Origin: Propionibacteriaceae bacterium
GTDB lineage: Bacteria; Actinomycetota; Actinomycetes; Propionibacteriales; Propionibacteriaceae
DNA: 64,000 nt
NCBI GenBank assembly: GCA_025965155.1
Contig: JAOPXN010000098.1
Location: 1-64,000, forward strand
Reading direction: 5' to 3'
Shown: one piece after another, positions 9,847-18,215 of the stretch
Numbering within the stretch: the first letter of the stretch is position 1
Layout: each line of letters starts with the position of its first letter
The notes under the pieces: model-generated
Told to the model about the DNA's origin: nothing
The model's database searches: none
What the model saw: the letters and a program-made list of their open reading frames with translations, nothing else
Program-made: the position numbers and the translations under genes

Positions 9847-10836
9847 TCAGCCGAGCTGGAGGTGCAGCCTGCCGCCGGAACGGGTGACGGTGCCACCTGG
9901 AACGCCGATACCGCGCTGGCCGCGCCAGCTCAGCACCAGCGCTTCGACCGCCAGTACGTGGCCGAAGCTTGGTTCGGCCACTCCCCTAGTTAGCAGCCAG
10001 CGGCGCAAGGCGCGGCGACGCAGCGCCGCGGGTAGCTCGGCCAGCACCGCGCAGTCCGCCGTCGCGGCATCCGGATGGGCCTGTTGCGCCAGCTGGTCCA
10101 GCAGGTCCGCGTCGTCCCGAGCCAGCTCAGCGGTTCGCGCCAGCGCCGCGGCGACGCCCGGACCGAGCTCGGCCTCCAGCACCGGCAGCACCCGGCGGCG
10201 GACCCGTACCCTCGCGTACCCGGGATCGTCGTTGTGCGGATCCATCCAGGGTCTCAGCCCCAGCTCTGCGCACACCTGCAACGTGTGCCCGCGGGACAGC
10301 TGAAGCAGCGGCCGCAGCCGGCGGCCGGACTGGGCGCTCATCCCCGCCAGCGACCGGGTCCCCGATCCGCGAGCCAGCCCCAACAGCACCGTCTCGGCCT
10401 GGTCATCGAGGGTGTGGCCCAACAGGGTCGTCGCGTCTCGCCGCTCGGCCTCGCGATCCAGAGCCGCGTATCGGGCGTCCCTGGCCGCCGCTTCGGTCCC
10501 CCGGCCCTGGGTCAGGTCGACCTCGACGCTGACCACCACGGCGTCCGAATAGCCAAGGGCGGTGAGCTGCGAGAGCGCCGTCGCCGCTACCTGGGCTGAC
10601 CCTTTCTGGAGGCCGTGGTCAACGACGACCGCCGACAATCTCAGCCTCCGTCGCTGCGCCAGCCGCTGAGCGGCGAACGCGAGCGCCAGCGAGTCCGCCC
10701 CGCCCGAACAGCCGACGAGTACGCCCTCAGCCGGCTCAGCCCCGCCCGCCCGAGCCGCCACCGTGTGGCTGGACCAGGCTGCCTCAACGGCCTGTACGGC
10801 GGCCAGGCTCGCCGGACCCAGTTCGCGACGCGCCAC
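9847..10836 (-). CDS. tilS: tRNA(Ile)-lysidine synthase
   Basis: Modifies C34 of the AUA-reading tRNA(Ile) to lysidine using ATP and lysine. The PP-loop motif SGGADS is at residues 44-49, followed by VVDHGLQ, the DARYAALDREAER segment and GHTLDDQAETVLLGLARG. 329 residues, with a short C-terminal domain as in other actinobacteria. GTG start at 10836, 12 bp after the upstream zincin stop, so probably co-transcribed with the following hpt. Confidence 0.95.
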   Translation of the reverse strand: MARRELGPASLAAVQAVEAAWSSHTVAARAGGAEPAEGVLVGCSGGADSLALAFAAQRLAQRRRLRLSAVVVDHGLQKGSAQVAATALSQLTALGYSDAVVVSVEVDLTQGRGTEAAARDARYAALDREAERRDATTLLGHTLDDQAETVLLGLARGSGTRSLAGMSAQSGRRLRPLLQLSRGHTLQVCAELGLRPWMDPHNDDPGYARVRVRRRVLPVLEAELGPGVAAALARTAELARDDADLLDQLAQQAHPDAATADCAVLAELPAALRRRALRRWLLTRGVAEPSFGHVLAVEALVLSWRGQRGIGVPGGTVTRSGGRLHLQLG

Positions 10837-10848
10837 CGCAGGTGTTCG

Positions 10849-11955
10849 TCAGGAGTCCTGGCCGCCAGCGGGGGCCACCGGTTGGGGATGCACCCGCTTC
10901 ACCCAGGCGTCCGGATCGGCGATCTCTGCCTTCGTCGGGAGAGTTTCCGGCGAGGTCCACACCTTGTTGAGCCCATCCATGCCGATCTGGTCGATCACCG
11001 CCCGGCAGAACGCCGCACCGTCGCGGTACTGCCTCATCTTGGCGTCCAGGCCGAGCAGCTTGCGGATGATCTTGTCGAAGCCCTGGCCCTGCCGACGGAC
11101 GTTGAACTTGGCCCGGATCTCGGCAATGGAGCCGATCACGTCCGGCCCGACGCCGTCCATCACCACATCGGCGTGGCCCTCCAGCAGCGACATGACCGCC
11201 GTGATCCGCTCGACCGTCCTGCGCTGCGCGGGCGTCTGGACCAGATCGACGATGCTGATTTCGGTCTCTCCGCGCACCGCCTCAAGGATCTTCTCGACCG
11301 CGCCTCGCAGCATGGCGGCCAGGGCGGCGCCGTCCAGCTCGGCGGAGTCCACTACCTCGGCGATCTGGCCGTTCATGTACTCGCGCAGCCAGGGTACCGC
11401 GGTGAACTGCACCCGGTGGGTCTCCTCATGCAGACAGACCCACAGCCGGAAGTCCTCGGGCCGGATACCAAGCTCGCGCTCCACCGAGACGATGTTGGGG
11501 GCCACCAGCAACAGCCGGCCACCGGGTTCGCCGGGATTGCCCGGAAAGAACGGGTCGAACTGCCCAAGCACCTTCGGGGCCAGATAGCTGAGCAGCGCAC
11601 CTACCTCGAGCCCGGTGACCCGCGCGCCGACACCAGCCATCGCAGAGCCCTCCAGTCTCCGGGCCGCCTTGGCGGTCAGCGGCAGCAGGATCTGCCGGAA
11701 ACCGTCGACATTGGCCTGGATCCAGCCCGGCCGGTCCACGACCAGCACGGGGGCGGTACCGCCCTCGGCGTGCAGACCGGTGACCTCCCGCACGTACGCC
11801 TCGGCGCGGGCTGCGGACTCCCGCAACGACGCCACCGCGGCCACCGCTCCCTCCCGCGAGATCTCCGGACCCGGCTTGACCAGCTTGCGGGCGGTGCTCA
11901 GCGCGAGGCTCCAGTCGACCGAGGACGTAGGAGTGGACTTGTCGGAGGTGCTCAT
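10849..11955 (-). CDS. Zinc-dependent metalloprotease-like protein, DUF2342/zincin_2 family
   Basis: About 368 residues from ATG 11955. It carries the zincin motif HEETH at residues 176-180 within LWVCLHEETHRVQF, and downstream SLLEGHADVVMDGVG supplies a further candidate ligand region. The family is often annotated as a coenzyme F420 biosynthesis-associated protein because of gene neighbourhood; no F420 gene is in this window. The context dacB - zincin - tilS - hpt - ftsH is typical of actinobacteria. ATG 11955 has no Shine-Dalgarno site but a TAGAGT box 7 nt upstream, suggesting a leaderless transcript. Substrate unknown. Confidence 0.85.
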   Translation of the reverse strand: MSTSDKSTPTSSVDWSLALSTARKLVKPGPEISREGAVAAVASLRESAARAEAYVREVTGLHAEGGTAPVLVVDRPGWIQANVDGFRQILLPLTAKAARRLEGSAMAGVGARVTGLEVGALLSYLAPKVLGQFDPFFPGNPGEPGGRLLLVAPNIVSVERELGIRPEDFRLWVCLHEETHRVQFTAVPWLREYMNGQIAEVVDSAELDGAALAAMLRGAVEKILEAVRGETEISIVDLVQTPAQRRTVERITAVMSLLEGHADVVMDGVGPDVIGSIAEIRAKFNVRRQGQGFDKIIRKLLGLDAKMRQYRDGAAFCRAVIDQIGMDGLNKVWTSPETLPTKAEIADPDAWVKRVHPQPVAPAGGQDS

Positions 11956-11962
11956 GGGGGTG

Positions 11963-12010
11963 ACTCTATGCGCCGATTCCTCGCTGGACCATGAGAGTTG
12001 ACCATGAGAG
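11963..12010 (-). promoter_or_regulatory. Leaderless promoter with 11-bp direct repeat upstream
   Basis: Minus-strand -10 box TAGAGT at 11963-11968 lies 7 nt before ATG 11955. An 11-bp sequence, GACCATGAGAG on the plus strand, occurs twice in direct orientation at 11987-11997 and 12000-12010 (13-bp period), covering about -30 to -55. It could be an operator of a dimeric regulator. Confidence 0.4.
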
Positions 12011-12069
12011 CCCCCGGACTGGCTCACGGTCGCGCCGCAGCGACCGCCGGGGGGAAGGAGGTGCGGGCC

Positions 12070-13488
12070 TCAGCGGCAGCCGCAGCTGCTCAGCGCGGCG
12101 GTCACCCGGTCCAGCCAGACTGTGGCGGCGAAGTCGTTCGCCGTGTTGTTCACCAGGAAGGCAAAGACCATCAGTGAGCCGTCGGCCGAGCGGACCACGC
12201 CAGCCAGGCTGTGCACCTGACGCAACGTCCCCGTCTTGCCGTGGACCAGGCCGATGCCTGCAGCGCTCCCCGGTTCGCCGAACCTGCCGCGGAGGCTGCC
12301 CTCCACTCCGGCCACCGGCAGTCCGGTGAGGACCGCCCGAAGTTCGGGTCGCTCAGGCTCAGCGGCCAACCGGAGCACCCCCACCATCGTCGCCGCTGGC
12401 ACCTTGGACTTGCGGGACAGGCCGCTGCCGTCGTCGATCACCGTTCCGGCCCTCCACGCGCCGAGCGCCGTCAACCGCCCCTTGACCACTGCGCGCCCGT
12501 CGGTGAATGAGCCGGGCCGACCGGCGCCGATGGCGGCCTGCCGCAGCACGACCTCCGCTGCATCGTTGTCACTGACCAGGAGCAGTTGCTCCACGATCCG
12601 CTGCAGCGGCATCGACGAGACCGCCGCTACTGTGCGGGCGGACTTCGCCGCCCGTGCTGCACTGACGCCCGACACGGCGATGCCCTCATGCTTCAAGGCC
12701 GAGGCGAACGCTCGGGCCGCCACCCGAGCCGGATCGGTCTGCCGGGGCCCGGGCGAGAAGCCGTTGACGCGTCCCCCGTCGACCGACAGGGCCGACACTG
12801 GTGTGACCTGATCGCGGTAGCCGCTGGGCCAGCTCGGGCTCCAGCTCGGTCCGGCGAACAACGAGGTGTCGTAGCCCAGGGTCACCTTGGTCTGTTTCGT
12901 CCGCTTCAGCTCGGTCGCGGTGGCCTTGGCCAGCTCGGCCAGCGAGGCACGTTTGGGATAGGTCGCCGCAGTGGTCCGGCTGGCGAGGTACGGGTCGCCG
13001 CCACCGACCAGCACGATGCCCCCTGTCGCGGGACTGACGACTTTGGTGGTGAACTCGTGGTCGGCTCCCAAGATGTCCAACGCGACAGCCGAGGTCAGCA
13101 GCTTCATGGTGGACGCCGGGATGGCGGGAGTCCCGGCGTCATCCGCGTACAGCACGTCGCCGGACCCGACGTCGAGCACCGCAGCACTGACAGTGGCCTT
13201 CATCACCGAGTCGTCGACTGCCGCGATCCTGCTCCGCACCTTGTCCGGGCTCGGCTTGGTGCCGGCAGCCGCCGGGGCCAGCACGGGGGCGAGCGACGGC
13301 GTCCGCTGGACGCTCGGCGAGGGCTGAGGTTTCCCGGCGGTACTGGGGGCCACGCTGGCCTGGGCGGGAGCGGACGCGTCGACCGCCCGGCGGGCCAGGG
13401 TCGAGAAACTGCCCGTGAGCGCACCGGCGACCACGATCGATGCGACGGCCAGCGCAACCAGCGGGACGACGATTCTTCTAGGACGCAC
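12070..13488 (-). CDS. dacB: D-alanyl-D-alanine carboxypeptidase/endopeptidase (PBP4, class C)
   Basis: Trims or cleaves peptidoglycan peptides outside the membrane. All three penicillin-binding motifs are visible: SxxK in PASTMKLL, SxN in VSDNDAA, and KTG in VHGKTGTLR. The N-terminus has one hydrophobic segment ([18 protein letters not shown]) acting as signal or anchor, then a Pro/Ser/Ala-rich linker. The frame is open far upstream, but GTG 13488 (or 13494) after GAGATGAGG gives about 472 residues, as expected. It diverges from ppa. Confidence 0.93.
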   Translation of the reverse strand: MRPRRIVVPLVALAVASIVVAGALTGSFSTLARRAVDASAPAQASVAPSTAGKPQPSPSVQRTPSLAPVLAPAAAGTKPSPDKVRSRIAAVDDSVMKATVSAAVLDVGSGDVLYADDAGTPAIPASTMKLLTSAVALDILGADHEFTTKVVSPATGGIVLVGGGDPYLASRTTAATYPKRASLAELAKATATELKRTKQTKVTLGYDTSLFAGPSWSPSWPSGYRDQVTPVSALSVDGGRVNGFSPGPRQTDPARVAARAFASALKHEGIAVSGVSAARAAKSARTVAAVSSMPLQRIVEQLLLVSDNDAAEVVLRQAAIGAGRPGSFTDGRAVVKGRLTALGAWRAGTVIDDGSGLSRKSKVPAATMVGVLRLAAEPERPELRAVLTGLPVAGVEGSLRGRFGEPGSAAGIGLVHGKTGTLRQVHSLAGVVRSADGSLMVFAFLVNNTANDFAATVWLDRVTAALSSCGCR

Positions 13489-13581
13489 TGTCACCTCATC
13501 TCGATGCCGATAGGCTCTGTGCCGCTGGCGCTCGGACCCTCGTGGTTCCGCGCGGAACGTGCCCATCATAAGGAGGACGCC

Positions 13582-14127
13582 GTGACCGATCCGACCACAG
13601 AGACGCCGAGGAAGCCTTTCAGTGACCTCACCTTTGACGTCACCGTGGAGATCCCCAAGGGTCAGAAGAACAAGTACGAGGTGGACCACAAGACCGGACG
13701 GATCCGTCTCGACCGCACCTTGTTCACCTCGACCGCCTACCCGGCCGACTATGGGTTCATCGAGGGCACCCTGGGTCAGGACGGCGACCCGCTGGACGCC
13801 TTGGTGCTGGTCTCCGAGCCCACTTTCCCGGGCTGCCTGATCCGCTGCCGAGCCATCGCCATGTTCCGGATGACCGATGAGGCCGGTGGTGACGACAAAG
13901 TGCTCTGCGTGCCCTCGGATGACTACCGCCGCGACCACCTCCGCGACATCGAGAACGTACGCGACTATCTGCTGCTGGAGATTGAGCACTTCTTCACCGT
14001 GTACAAGGATCTCGAGCCGGGTAAGTCGGTTGAGGGAGCCACCTGGACAGGTGTGGAAGAGGCCGAGGCCGAGGTGCGCGCCAGCTTCAAGCGGGCCCAG
14101 GACAACCCGGACTTCTGGCAGCACTGA
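13582..14127 (+). CDS. ppa: Inorganic pyrophosphatase
   Basis: Soluble family I pyrophosphatase, hydrolysing PPi to phosphate. Metal and substrate residues are in [25 protein letters not shown], the signature [11 protein letters not shown], and VPSDD. 181 residues from GTG 13582, which sits 5 nt after a perfect AGGAGG. The enzyme is complete to FWQH. It is divergent from dacB, an arrangement common in actinobacteria. Confidence 0.96.
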   Translation: MTDPTTETPRKPFSDLTFDVTVEIPKGQKNKYEVDHKTGRIRLDRTLFTSTAYPADYGFIEGTLGQDGDPLDALVLVSEPTFPGCLIRCRAIAMFRMTDEAGGDDKVLCVPSDDYRRDHLRDIENVRDYLLLEIEHFFTVYKDLEPGKSVEGATWTGVEEAEAEVRASFKRAQDNPDFWQH

Positions 14128-14237
14128 CGCCGGAGCCCTGTCTGGGACCTGCCCGTCCCCTCTGCCACTTCGCGACTCGAGGACCCGCATGCGATGCCAG
14201 TGGTCGAGAAGCTCTGCTCCTGCAGGGCTCCTTTGTT

Positions 14238-14243
14238 TAGTAT
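14238..14243 (+). promoter_or_regulatory. -10 box TAGTAT, leaderless promoter
   Basis: TAGTAT ends 6 nt before ATG 14250, with no Shine-Dalgarno motif between. The -35 region is unrecognisable. Confidence 0.4.
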
Positions 14244-14249
14244 TCCGCC

Positions 14250-15233
14250 ATGTTCACTAGGGAACCTGGGCCGGACGCGGTCATCATCGGCGCGCCGAAG
14301 GCGGGCACCTCGGCGCTGCACGCGGCCCTGGCCCGCCACCCCCAGATCTTCGCCTCGCCGATCAAGGAGCCGAAGTATTACCTGTGCGGCGGAGCCCCGC
14401 CGCCGGCCTACCGCGGTCCCGGGGATGCCCACAGCCGTCAGGAGTGGGTGTGGCGCCGCTCCGACTACCAGAGTCTGTTCGCCGGCGCGCCGGAGCAGTC
14501 GGTTCGGCTGGAGAGCACGCCGTTCTACCTCTACTCCGCCGACGCACGCCGCCGGATTGCCGATGATCTGCCCCAGGCGCGGCTGATCGCAGTCATCAGG
14601 GACCCCATCGACCGTGCGTACTCGAACTGGATGCATCTGTGGGTGGACGGTCTGGAACCGGAGCCCGACTTCGCGGCTGCCTGCGAGCTTGAGCAACAGC
14701 GGATCACGGCCGGCTGGGCGCCGTTCTGGCACTACCGACAGATGGGCCGGTACGGCGAGCAGCTGGCCGACCTGTTCGCCCGAGTAGACCGCGACCGGGT
14801 GCTCGTACTGCGCTATCGCAAGCTGGTCGAGGAGCCGGACCAGACGCTGAACCTGGTCAGCCGCTTCCTGGGCATCGGGGAGAACCAGATCCCGTCCATC
14901 CCCGCCGACAACTCCCGAGTCTTCGTCGGCCGCGGCCTGCGTACCGTTGCGCTCGGCCGGATGATCCGGCTCGGCGCGGCCGCCGGCAGCCTGGTCCCCC
15001 CGCAGGTATGGCGCAAGGCCAGCAGCCCGCTGGTGGCGGCGCTGCAGTCAGGCAGCAACGAGCGTCGGCCGAAGCTGACCGAGGAGCAGCGCGAACAGCT
15101 GCTGCAGCCGCTGATTGCCGACATCGACCTGCTCGAGCAGGTTCTCGGCCAGAGCTTCGCCGACTGGCGCTCGCGGACCGGTCGCGGGTCCTTCGCCGAT
15201 AGGGCTCCCAAGCCCGGGATCGGCCCCGGGTGA
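14250..15233 (+). CDS. Sulfotransferase (PAPS-dependent)
   Basis: 327 residues. The 5'-phosphosulfate loop is at residues 11-23 (VIIGAPKAGTSAL) and the 3'-phosphate motif at about 116-128 (VIRDPIDRAYSNW), in the order seen in Golgi-type and bacterial sulfotransferases. It would transfer sulfate from PAPS to a carbohydrate or lipid hydroxyl; the acceptor cannot be read from sequence. It stands alone, without PAPS synthesis genes here, 6 kb from the polysaccharide island, so a sulfated surface glycan is only a guess. Confidence 0.85.
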   Translation: MFTREPGPDAVIIGAPKAGTSALHAALARHPQIFASPIKEPKYYLCGGAPPPAYRGPGDAHSRQEWVWRRSDYQSLFAGAPEQSVRLESTPFYLYSADARRRIADDLPQARLIAVIRDPIDRAYSNWMHLWVDGLEPEPDFAAACELEQQRITAGWAPFWHYRQMGRYGEQLADLFARVDRDRVLVLRYRKLVEEPDQTLNLVSRFLGIGENQIPSIPADNSRVFVGRGLRTVALGRMIRLGAAAGSLVPPQVWRKASSPLVAALQSGSNERRPKLTEEQREQLLQPLIADIDLLEQVLGQSFADWRSRTGRGSFADRAPKPGIGPG

Positions 15234-15248
15234 CACACTCGTCGGGCC

Positions 15249-15298
15249 GGTCAGCCCTGGCTGAAGCAGCGATCCATGCCGGTCAGCCTTGGCTGACC
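15249..15298. repeat. Two copies of a short palindrome at a convergent gene junction
   Basis: GGTCAGCCCTGGCTGA (15249-15264) and GGTCAGCCTTGGCTGACC (15281-15298) are near-identical. The second is a perfect hairpin (GTCAGCC TT GGCTGAC) and contains the stop codon of the minus-strand gene. It may act as a bidirectional terminator. Confidence 0.45.
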
Positions 15299-16179
15299 GA
15301 GGTCATCAGGTCATGTGAGCCGTCGGCGCGAGCTGCCTCGAAGTAGAAACGGGTTCGGCCGTCCGGCAGCGGCACCACACAGGCGTAGCGCAGGGCCTGG
15401 TCGCTGTCACTGGACAGCGCGACCGGGCCGTCGCCGCACGGCTGCAGCACGCCGCCGACCTCCTTGGCGACTCCGGTGGTCTCGAACCAGTTCGCCTCGG
15501 CGCTGGCTCGGCCGTCGTAGAGGACGGTGAGGGGTTCCTGCTCGAGTACGGCTGAGACCCGGGCACCACGGGCGTCCCACTCCCCGGGCCGGCCGCTCAG
15601 CACAGTCCCGTGGTCGAGCCAGGTCAGGCCGTCGGCGCTGGTCAGGAAGGACGTGCTCATCCGGTCCTCATGCCCGGGCTCAGCCAGCGGGTGGCAGCAG
15701 GCCCACATCAGCCAGCCGTCCCGGCCAGCGACGATCACCGGGTCCTTGACAGCGACCTCGGCACTGCCGGGCAGAACCATCGTCCGCCGTCCCTGCGGCA
15801 GGCCGGCCACCTCGTCGGCCTCCAGAGCTTCGATCCACCAGTGCTTGGAGTCGGGGGTGGCGCAGCTGAGATAGAGCCGCCAGCCGACTCCCTCCACCGG
15901 CACCAGCGCCGGGCGTTCGAAGGAGGCGGCGCCGAACATCTCGCGGCCCACCTCGCAGACTGTCTCGAAGCGGACGCCGTCGTCGGATCGGGCCACCACC
16001 ACGCTGACGCCGCGACCGGCCGCCACCGGCCGGCGAACCCGGTAGGTGAGCCAGAAGACACCGTCGACGAGGAGCGCGCTGGCGGCGCCGGCCCAGTTGC
16101 CCGGGCCCGTCTCGGGCGCCTTGACGACCACTACGGCGTCGTCGTATCGGGGAAGCTCGACGTCTACGCACGTGCTCAT
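15283..16179 (-). CDS. Five-bladed beta-propeller protein, GH43/GH32-like
   Basis: 298 residues with repeated propeller strand motifs: FWLTYRVRRP, FERPALVPVEG, GWRLYLSCATP, VKDPVIV, GWLMWACCHP, SADGLTWLDHG, LTVLYDGRAS, TRFYFEAARADGSHD. The pattern of acidic residues and SADG blades resembles glycosidase families GH43/GH32/GH130, but I cannot assign the catalytic acids. No signal peptide, so it is likely cytoplasmic. Start ATG 16179 is preceded at 6 nt by TAGGGT, suggesting a leaderless mRNA. Substrate unknown. Confidence 0.6.
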   Translation of the reverse strand: MSTCVDVELPRYDDAVVVVKAPETGPGNWAGAASALLVDGVFWLTYRVRRPVAAGRGVSVVVARSDDGVRFETVCEVGREMFGAASFERPALVPVEGVGWRLYLSCATPDSKHWWIEALEADEVAGLPQGRRTMVLPGSAEVAVKDPVIVAGRDGWLMWACCHPLAEPGHEDRMSTSFLTSADGLTWLDHGTVLSGRPGEWDARGARVSAVLEQEPLTVLYDGRASAEANWFETTGVAKEVGGVLQPCGDGPVALSSDSDQALRYACVVPLPDGRTRFYFEAARADGSHDLMTSVSQG

Positions 16180-16185
16180 GGGTCG

Positions 16186-16191
16186 ACCCTA
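16186..16191 (-). promoter_or_regulatory. -10 box TAGGGT, leaderless promoter
   Basis: Minus-strand TAGGGT ends 6 nt before ATG 16179. No ribosome-binding site is visible. Confidence 0.4.
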
Positions 16192-16258
16192 GGTGATCTG
16201 CCGGGTCGAAGGCGTACCGGCTGCGGGGCGTGCCAGCGGCAAGACCTCCCGCGTCGGC

Positions 16259-16630
16259 TCACCACTGCGCCCCGATCCACCAGCCGAGCGCGGCTGCGGC
16301 GACCGCCAACACCAGCATCCCGAGGCCGTTGCAGACCGCCGCCGCCCATCGCCGCCGTTGAGCCAGTACGACCGTCTCCACCGCGGCGGTACTGAAGGTG
16401 GTGTAGCCGCCGAGGAATCCCGTGCCGACCACCAGCTGCACCGTTTCGGGGAGCAGCCGACCGACGGTGGCGCCGAGGACCAGTCCCAGCAGCAGGGACC
16501 CGGACACGTTGATCAGGGTGGTGCCCACCGGATAGCTGCTACGCACCCGGGCTCGGATGAACCCGTCCAGCAGAAACCGGGCGACCGCGCCAAGCCCACC
16601 AGCGACGGCTATCAGCAGCGGAAGCATCAT
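16259..16630 (-). CDS. crcB: Fluoride exporter subunit CrcB/Fluc (second of pair)
   Basis: 123 residues, four hydrophobic helices. Family motifs are GGLGAVARFLLDG near the N-terminus, GTTLINVSGSLLLG, and GTGFLGGYTTFSTAAVE, the phenylalanine-box and central sodium-site region. It exports fluoride as a dual-topology or heteromeric dimer. Its ATG overlaps the stop of the neighbouring crcB in an ATGA, so the two polypeptides are made together and probably form an obligate heterodimer of opposite orientation, as in other actinobacterial crcB pairs. Confidence 0.93.
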   Translation of the reverse strand: MMLPLLIAVAGGLGAVARFLLDGFIRARVRSSYPVGTTLINVSGSLLLGLVLGATVGRLLPETVQLVVGTGFLGGYTTFSTAAVETVVLAQRRRWAAAVCNGLGMLVLAVAAAALGWWIGAQW

Positions 16631-17046
16631 GGGCTCCGGGTGGCATGCAGCCGTCGGGCCAGCAGCATGCCGGTAGCGGCTCCGACCAACCCCAGCGCGA
16701 GAGTGCCCAGCGCGTACGCCGACGCGGCCAGCACCCGACCGTCCCTGATCAGGACGTCGGCGTCGACCGCCAGCGCGCTGTAGGTGGTGAACCCTCCGAG
16801 GAAGCCGGTGCCGAGCAGCAGTCGAAGCAGCCGCCGCCGGCCGCGGTCCGGCCCGCCCAGCGCCAGCACCTCCAGCAGCAGCCCGAGCAGCAAGGCGCCT
16901 GATGCGTTGATTCCGCAGGTGATTACCGGCACGCCGGACCAGTCGTGGGTCAGCAGCGTCAGACCGTACCGGCTGAGCGTGCCCGCCGCGCCGCCGATGA
17001 AGACGAGCCCGACGTCAGCGCTGGGTCTGGTGGGCACCGGCCGCAC
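16627..17046 (-). CDS. crcB: Fluoride exporter subunit CrcB/Fluc (first of pair)
   Basis: About 139 residues from GTG 17046, preceded by AGGGG. Motifs are GGAAGTLSRYGL, CGINASGALLLGLLLE and GTGFLGGFTTYSALAVD, with four hydrophobic helices. The frame is open to 17208 but the extra part is Arg/Gln-rich and would run under the divergent gene. No fluoride riboswitch consensus could be recognised in the short upstream region. Confidence 0.92.
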   Translation of the reverse strand: MRPVPTRPSADVGLVFIGGAAGTLSRYGLTLLTHDWSGVPVITCGINASGALLLGLLLEVLALGGPDRGRRRLLRLLLGTGFLGGFTTYSALAVDADVLIRDGRVLAASAYALGTLALGLVGAATGMLLARRLHATRSP

Positions 17047-17087
17047 TTTACGCCCCTGCCACCGGCGGCACGGTTGTGCCGGCGGGA

Positions 17088-17093
17088 TACTCT
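17088..17093 (+). promoter_or_regulatory. -10 box TACTCT before a leaderless mini-ORF
   Basis: TACTCT ends 7 nt before GTG 17101. This would be the promoter of the methyltransferase transcript, placing the 27-codon ORF at the very 5' end of the mRNA. Confidence 0.35.
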
Positions 17094-17100
17094 CGCCCGG

Positions 17101-17184
17101 GTGATCGTGAACACGCTGCTGCTGCCCGACGACCCGGCCGTCACCGGCTTGGTCCTGCGCCCGACCGGAAGCGGCGGCCGATGA
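17101..17184 (+). CDS. Possible 27-residue leaderless leader ORF
   Basis: GTG 17101 opens an ORF (MIVNTLLLPDDP...GSGGR) ending at TGA 17182-17184, which overlaps the ATG 17181 of the methyltransferase as ATGA. A TACTCT -10 box lies 7 nt upstream. The methyltransferase itself lacks a good ribosome site, so coupled re-initiation is plausible. No homology can be judged at this length; it may be only a translational leader. Confidence 0.4.
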   Translation: MIVNTLLLPDDPAVTGLVLRPTGSGGR

Positions 17185-18203
17185 GCGACGTCGTGATGTT
17201 GCTCGCACCCTCGAGCAACCGGGTCTACTCCGGGGCTGCGGACACGCTGGTGGCCGCCGAGCTAGGCGTGCTGCTGGGGGCCGGCGGCGGACCCGTTCCC
17301 GAGATCCGACCTACCACCATCGCCGGCGTGCCGTACCTCAGCGTCGACCAGAGCGAGCTGGATGACCGACTGGGCGAAGCCATCGCCCGGCTGTCCGGCC
17401 TGTTCGCCGTCTTCACCCGCGACCAGCAGCTGCTCATCCCGGTGCAGGTCACCCCACCCGACCTGTTCCCCGACGATCTGGTCACCATCCCGAAGTACCC
17501 GGGCAAGACCAACGAGCAGTTCACCAGGTTGCTGGTGAACGTCACCCTGGCCTCCATCCGGCGTGAGCCCCAGGACAGCTGGTCCCTCCTCGACCCAATG
17601 TGCGGGCGAGGAACCACCTTGAGCACGGGGCTGATTCTGGGCCACGAGGTGAGTGGCGTGGAGATGGACCTGAAGGCGATCGAGGCGTACTCGGCGTACC
17701 TGAAGACCTATCTGCGGCGCAAGCGGCTCAAGCACACCGCCGACATGACCCCGGTCAAGCGCGAGGGCAAGAGCCTGGGGCGCCGACTCGATGTGGAGGT
17801 CACGCCGCCGACCGCCGACCGTACGCTCAAGCTGACTGCCTTCTCCGGAGACACCCGGCAGTCGGCCGCGCTGTACGGCAAGCGCCGGTTCGACGCGGTC
17901 ATCACTGACGCCCCGTACGGTGTCGTCCACGGCAGCCACACCGATGTACGCGGCGTCAGCGGCAAGCGGGACAGGTCGGCGGCGGGTCTGCTGCGTGAGG
18001 CCCTGCCGGTATGGAGTGGCCAGCTAAAGCGCGGCGGCGCTCTGGGGCTCTCCTGGAACACCTACGGACTCTCGCGGGAAGACCTGAGCCAGCTAGCGGT
18101 CGAGGCCGGGCTGACCCCGCTGACCGACGGGCCGTACCTGGAGTTCGGCCACCGGGTCGACGCCTCGATCCACCGCGACGTCTTCGTGGCCGTCAAGGAC
18201 TGA
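17181..18203 (+). CDS. THUMP/Trm-G10-type RNA methyltransferase-like protein (UPF0020 family)
   Basis: About 340 residues. An N-terminal region without clear motif is followed by a Rossmann methylase core: LLDPMCGRGTTLSTGLILG (motif I, about residues 136-148), VSGVEMDLKAIE, and the catalytic-type motif ITDAPYGVVHG (motif IV, DPPY-like, about 241-251). This matches N2-guanosine or related tRNA/rRNA methylases. Position-specific target unknown. The start overlaps the mini-ORF stop (ATGA). Confidence 0.75.
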   Translation: MSDVVMLLAPSSNRVYSGAADTLVAAELGVLLGAGGGPVPEIRPTTIAGVPYLSVDQSELDDRLGEAIARLSGLFAVFTRDQQLLIPVQVTPPDLFPDDLVTIPKYPGKTNEQFTRLLVNVTLASIRREPQDSWSLLDPMCGRGTTLSTGLILGHEVSGVEMDLKAIEAYSAYLKTYLRRKRLKHTADMTPVKREGKSLGRRLDVEVTPPTADRTLKLTAFSGDTRQSAALYGKRRFDAVITDAPYGVVHGSHTDVRGVSGKRDRSAAGLLREALPVWSGQLKRGGALGLSWNTYGLSREDLSQLAVEAGLTPLTDGPYLEFGHRVDASIHRDVFVAVKD

Positions 18204-18215
18204 GCCCGGCGAGGG

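Noticed and set aside
12070-14190. 706-residue version of dacB
   Set aside because: The extra N-terminus runs antisense through ppa; DacB starts at about 13488.
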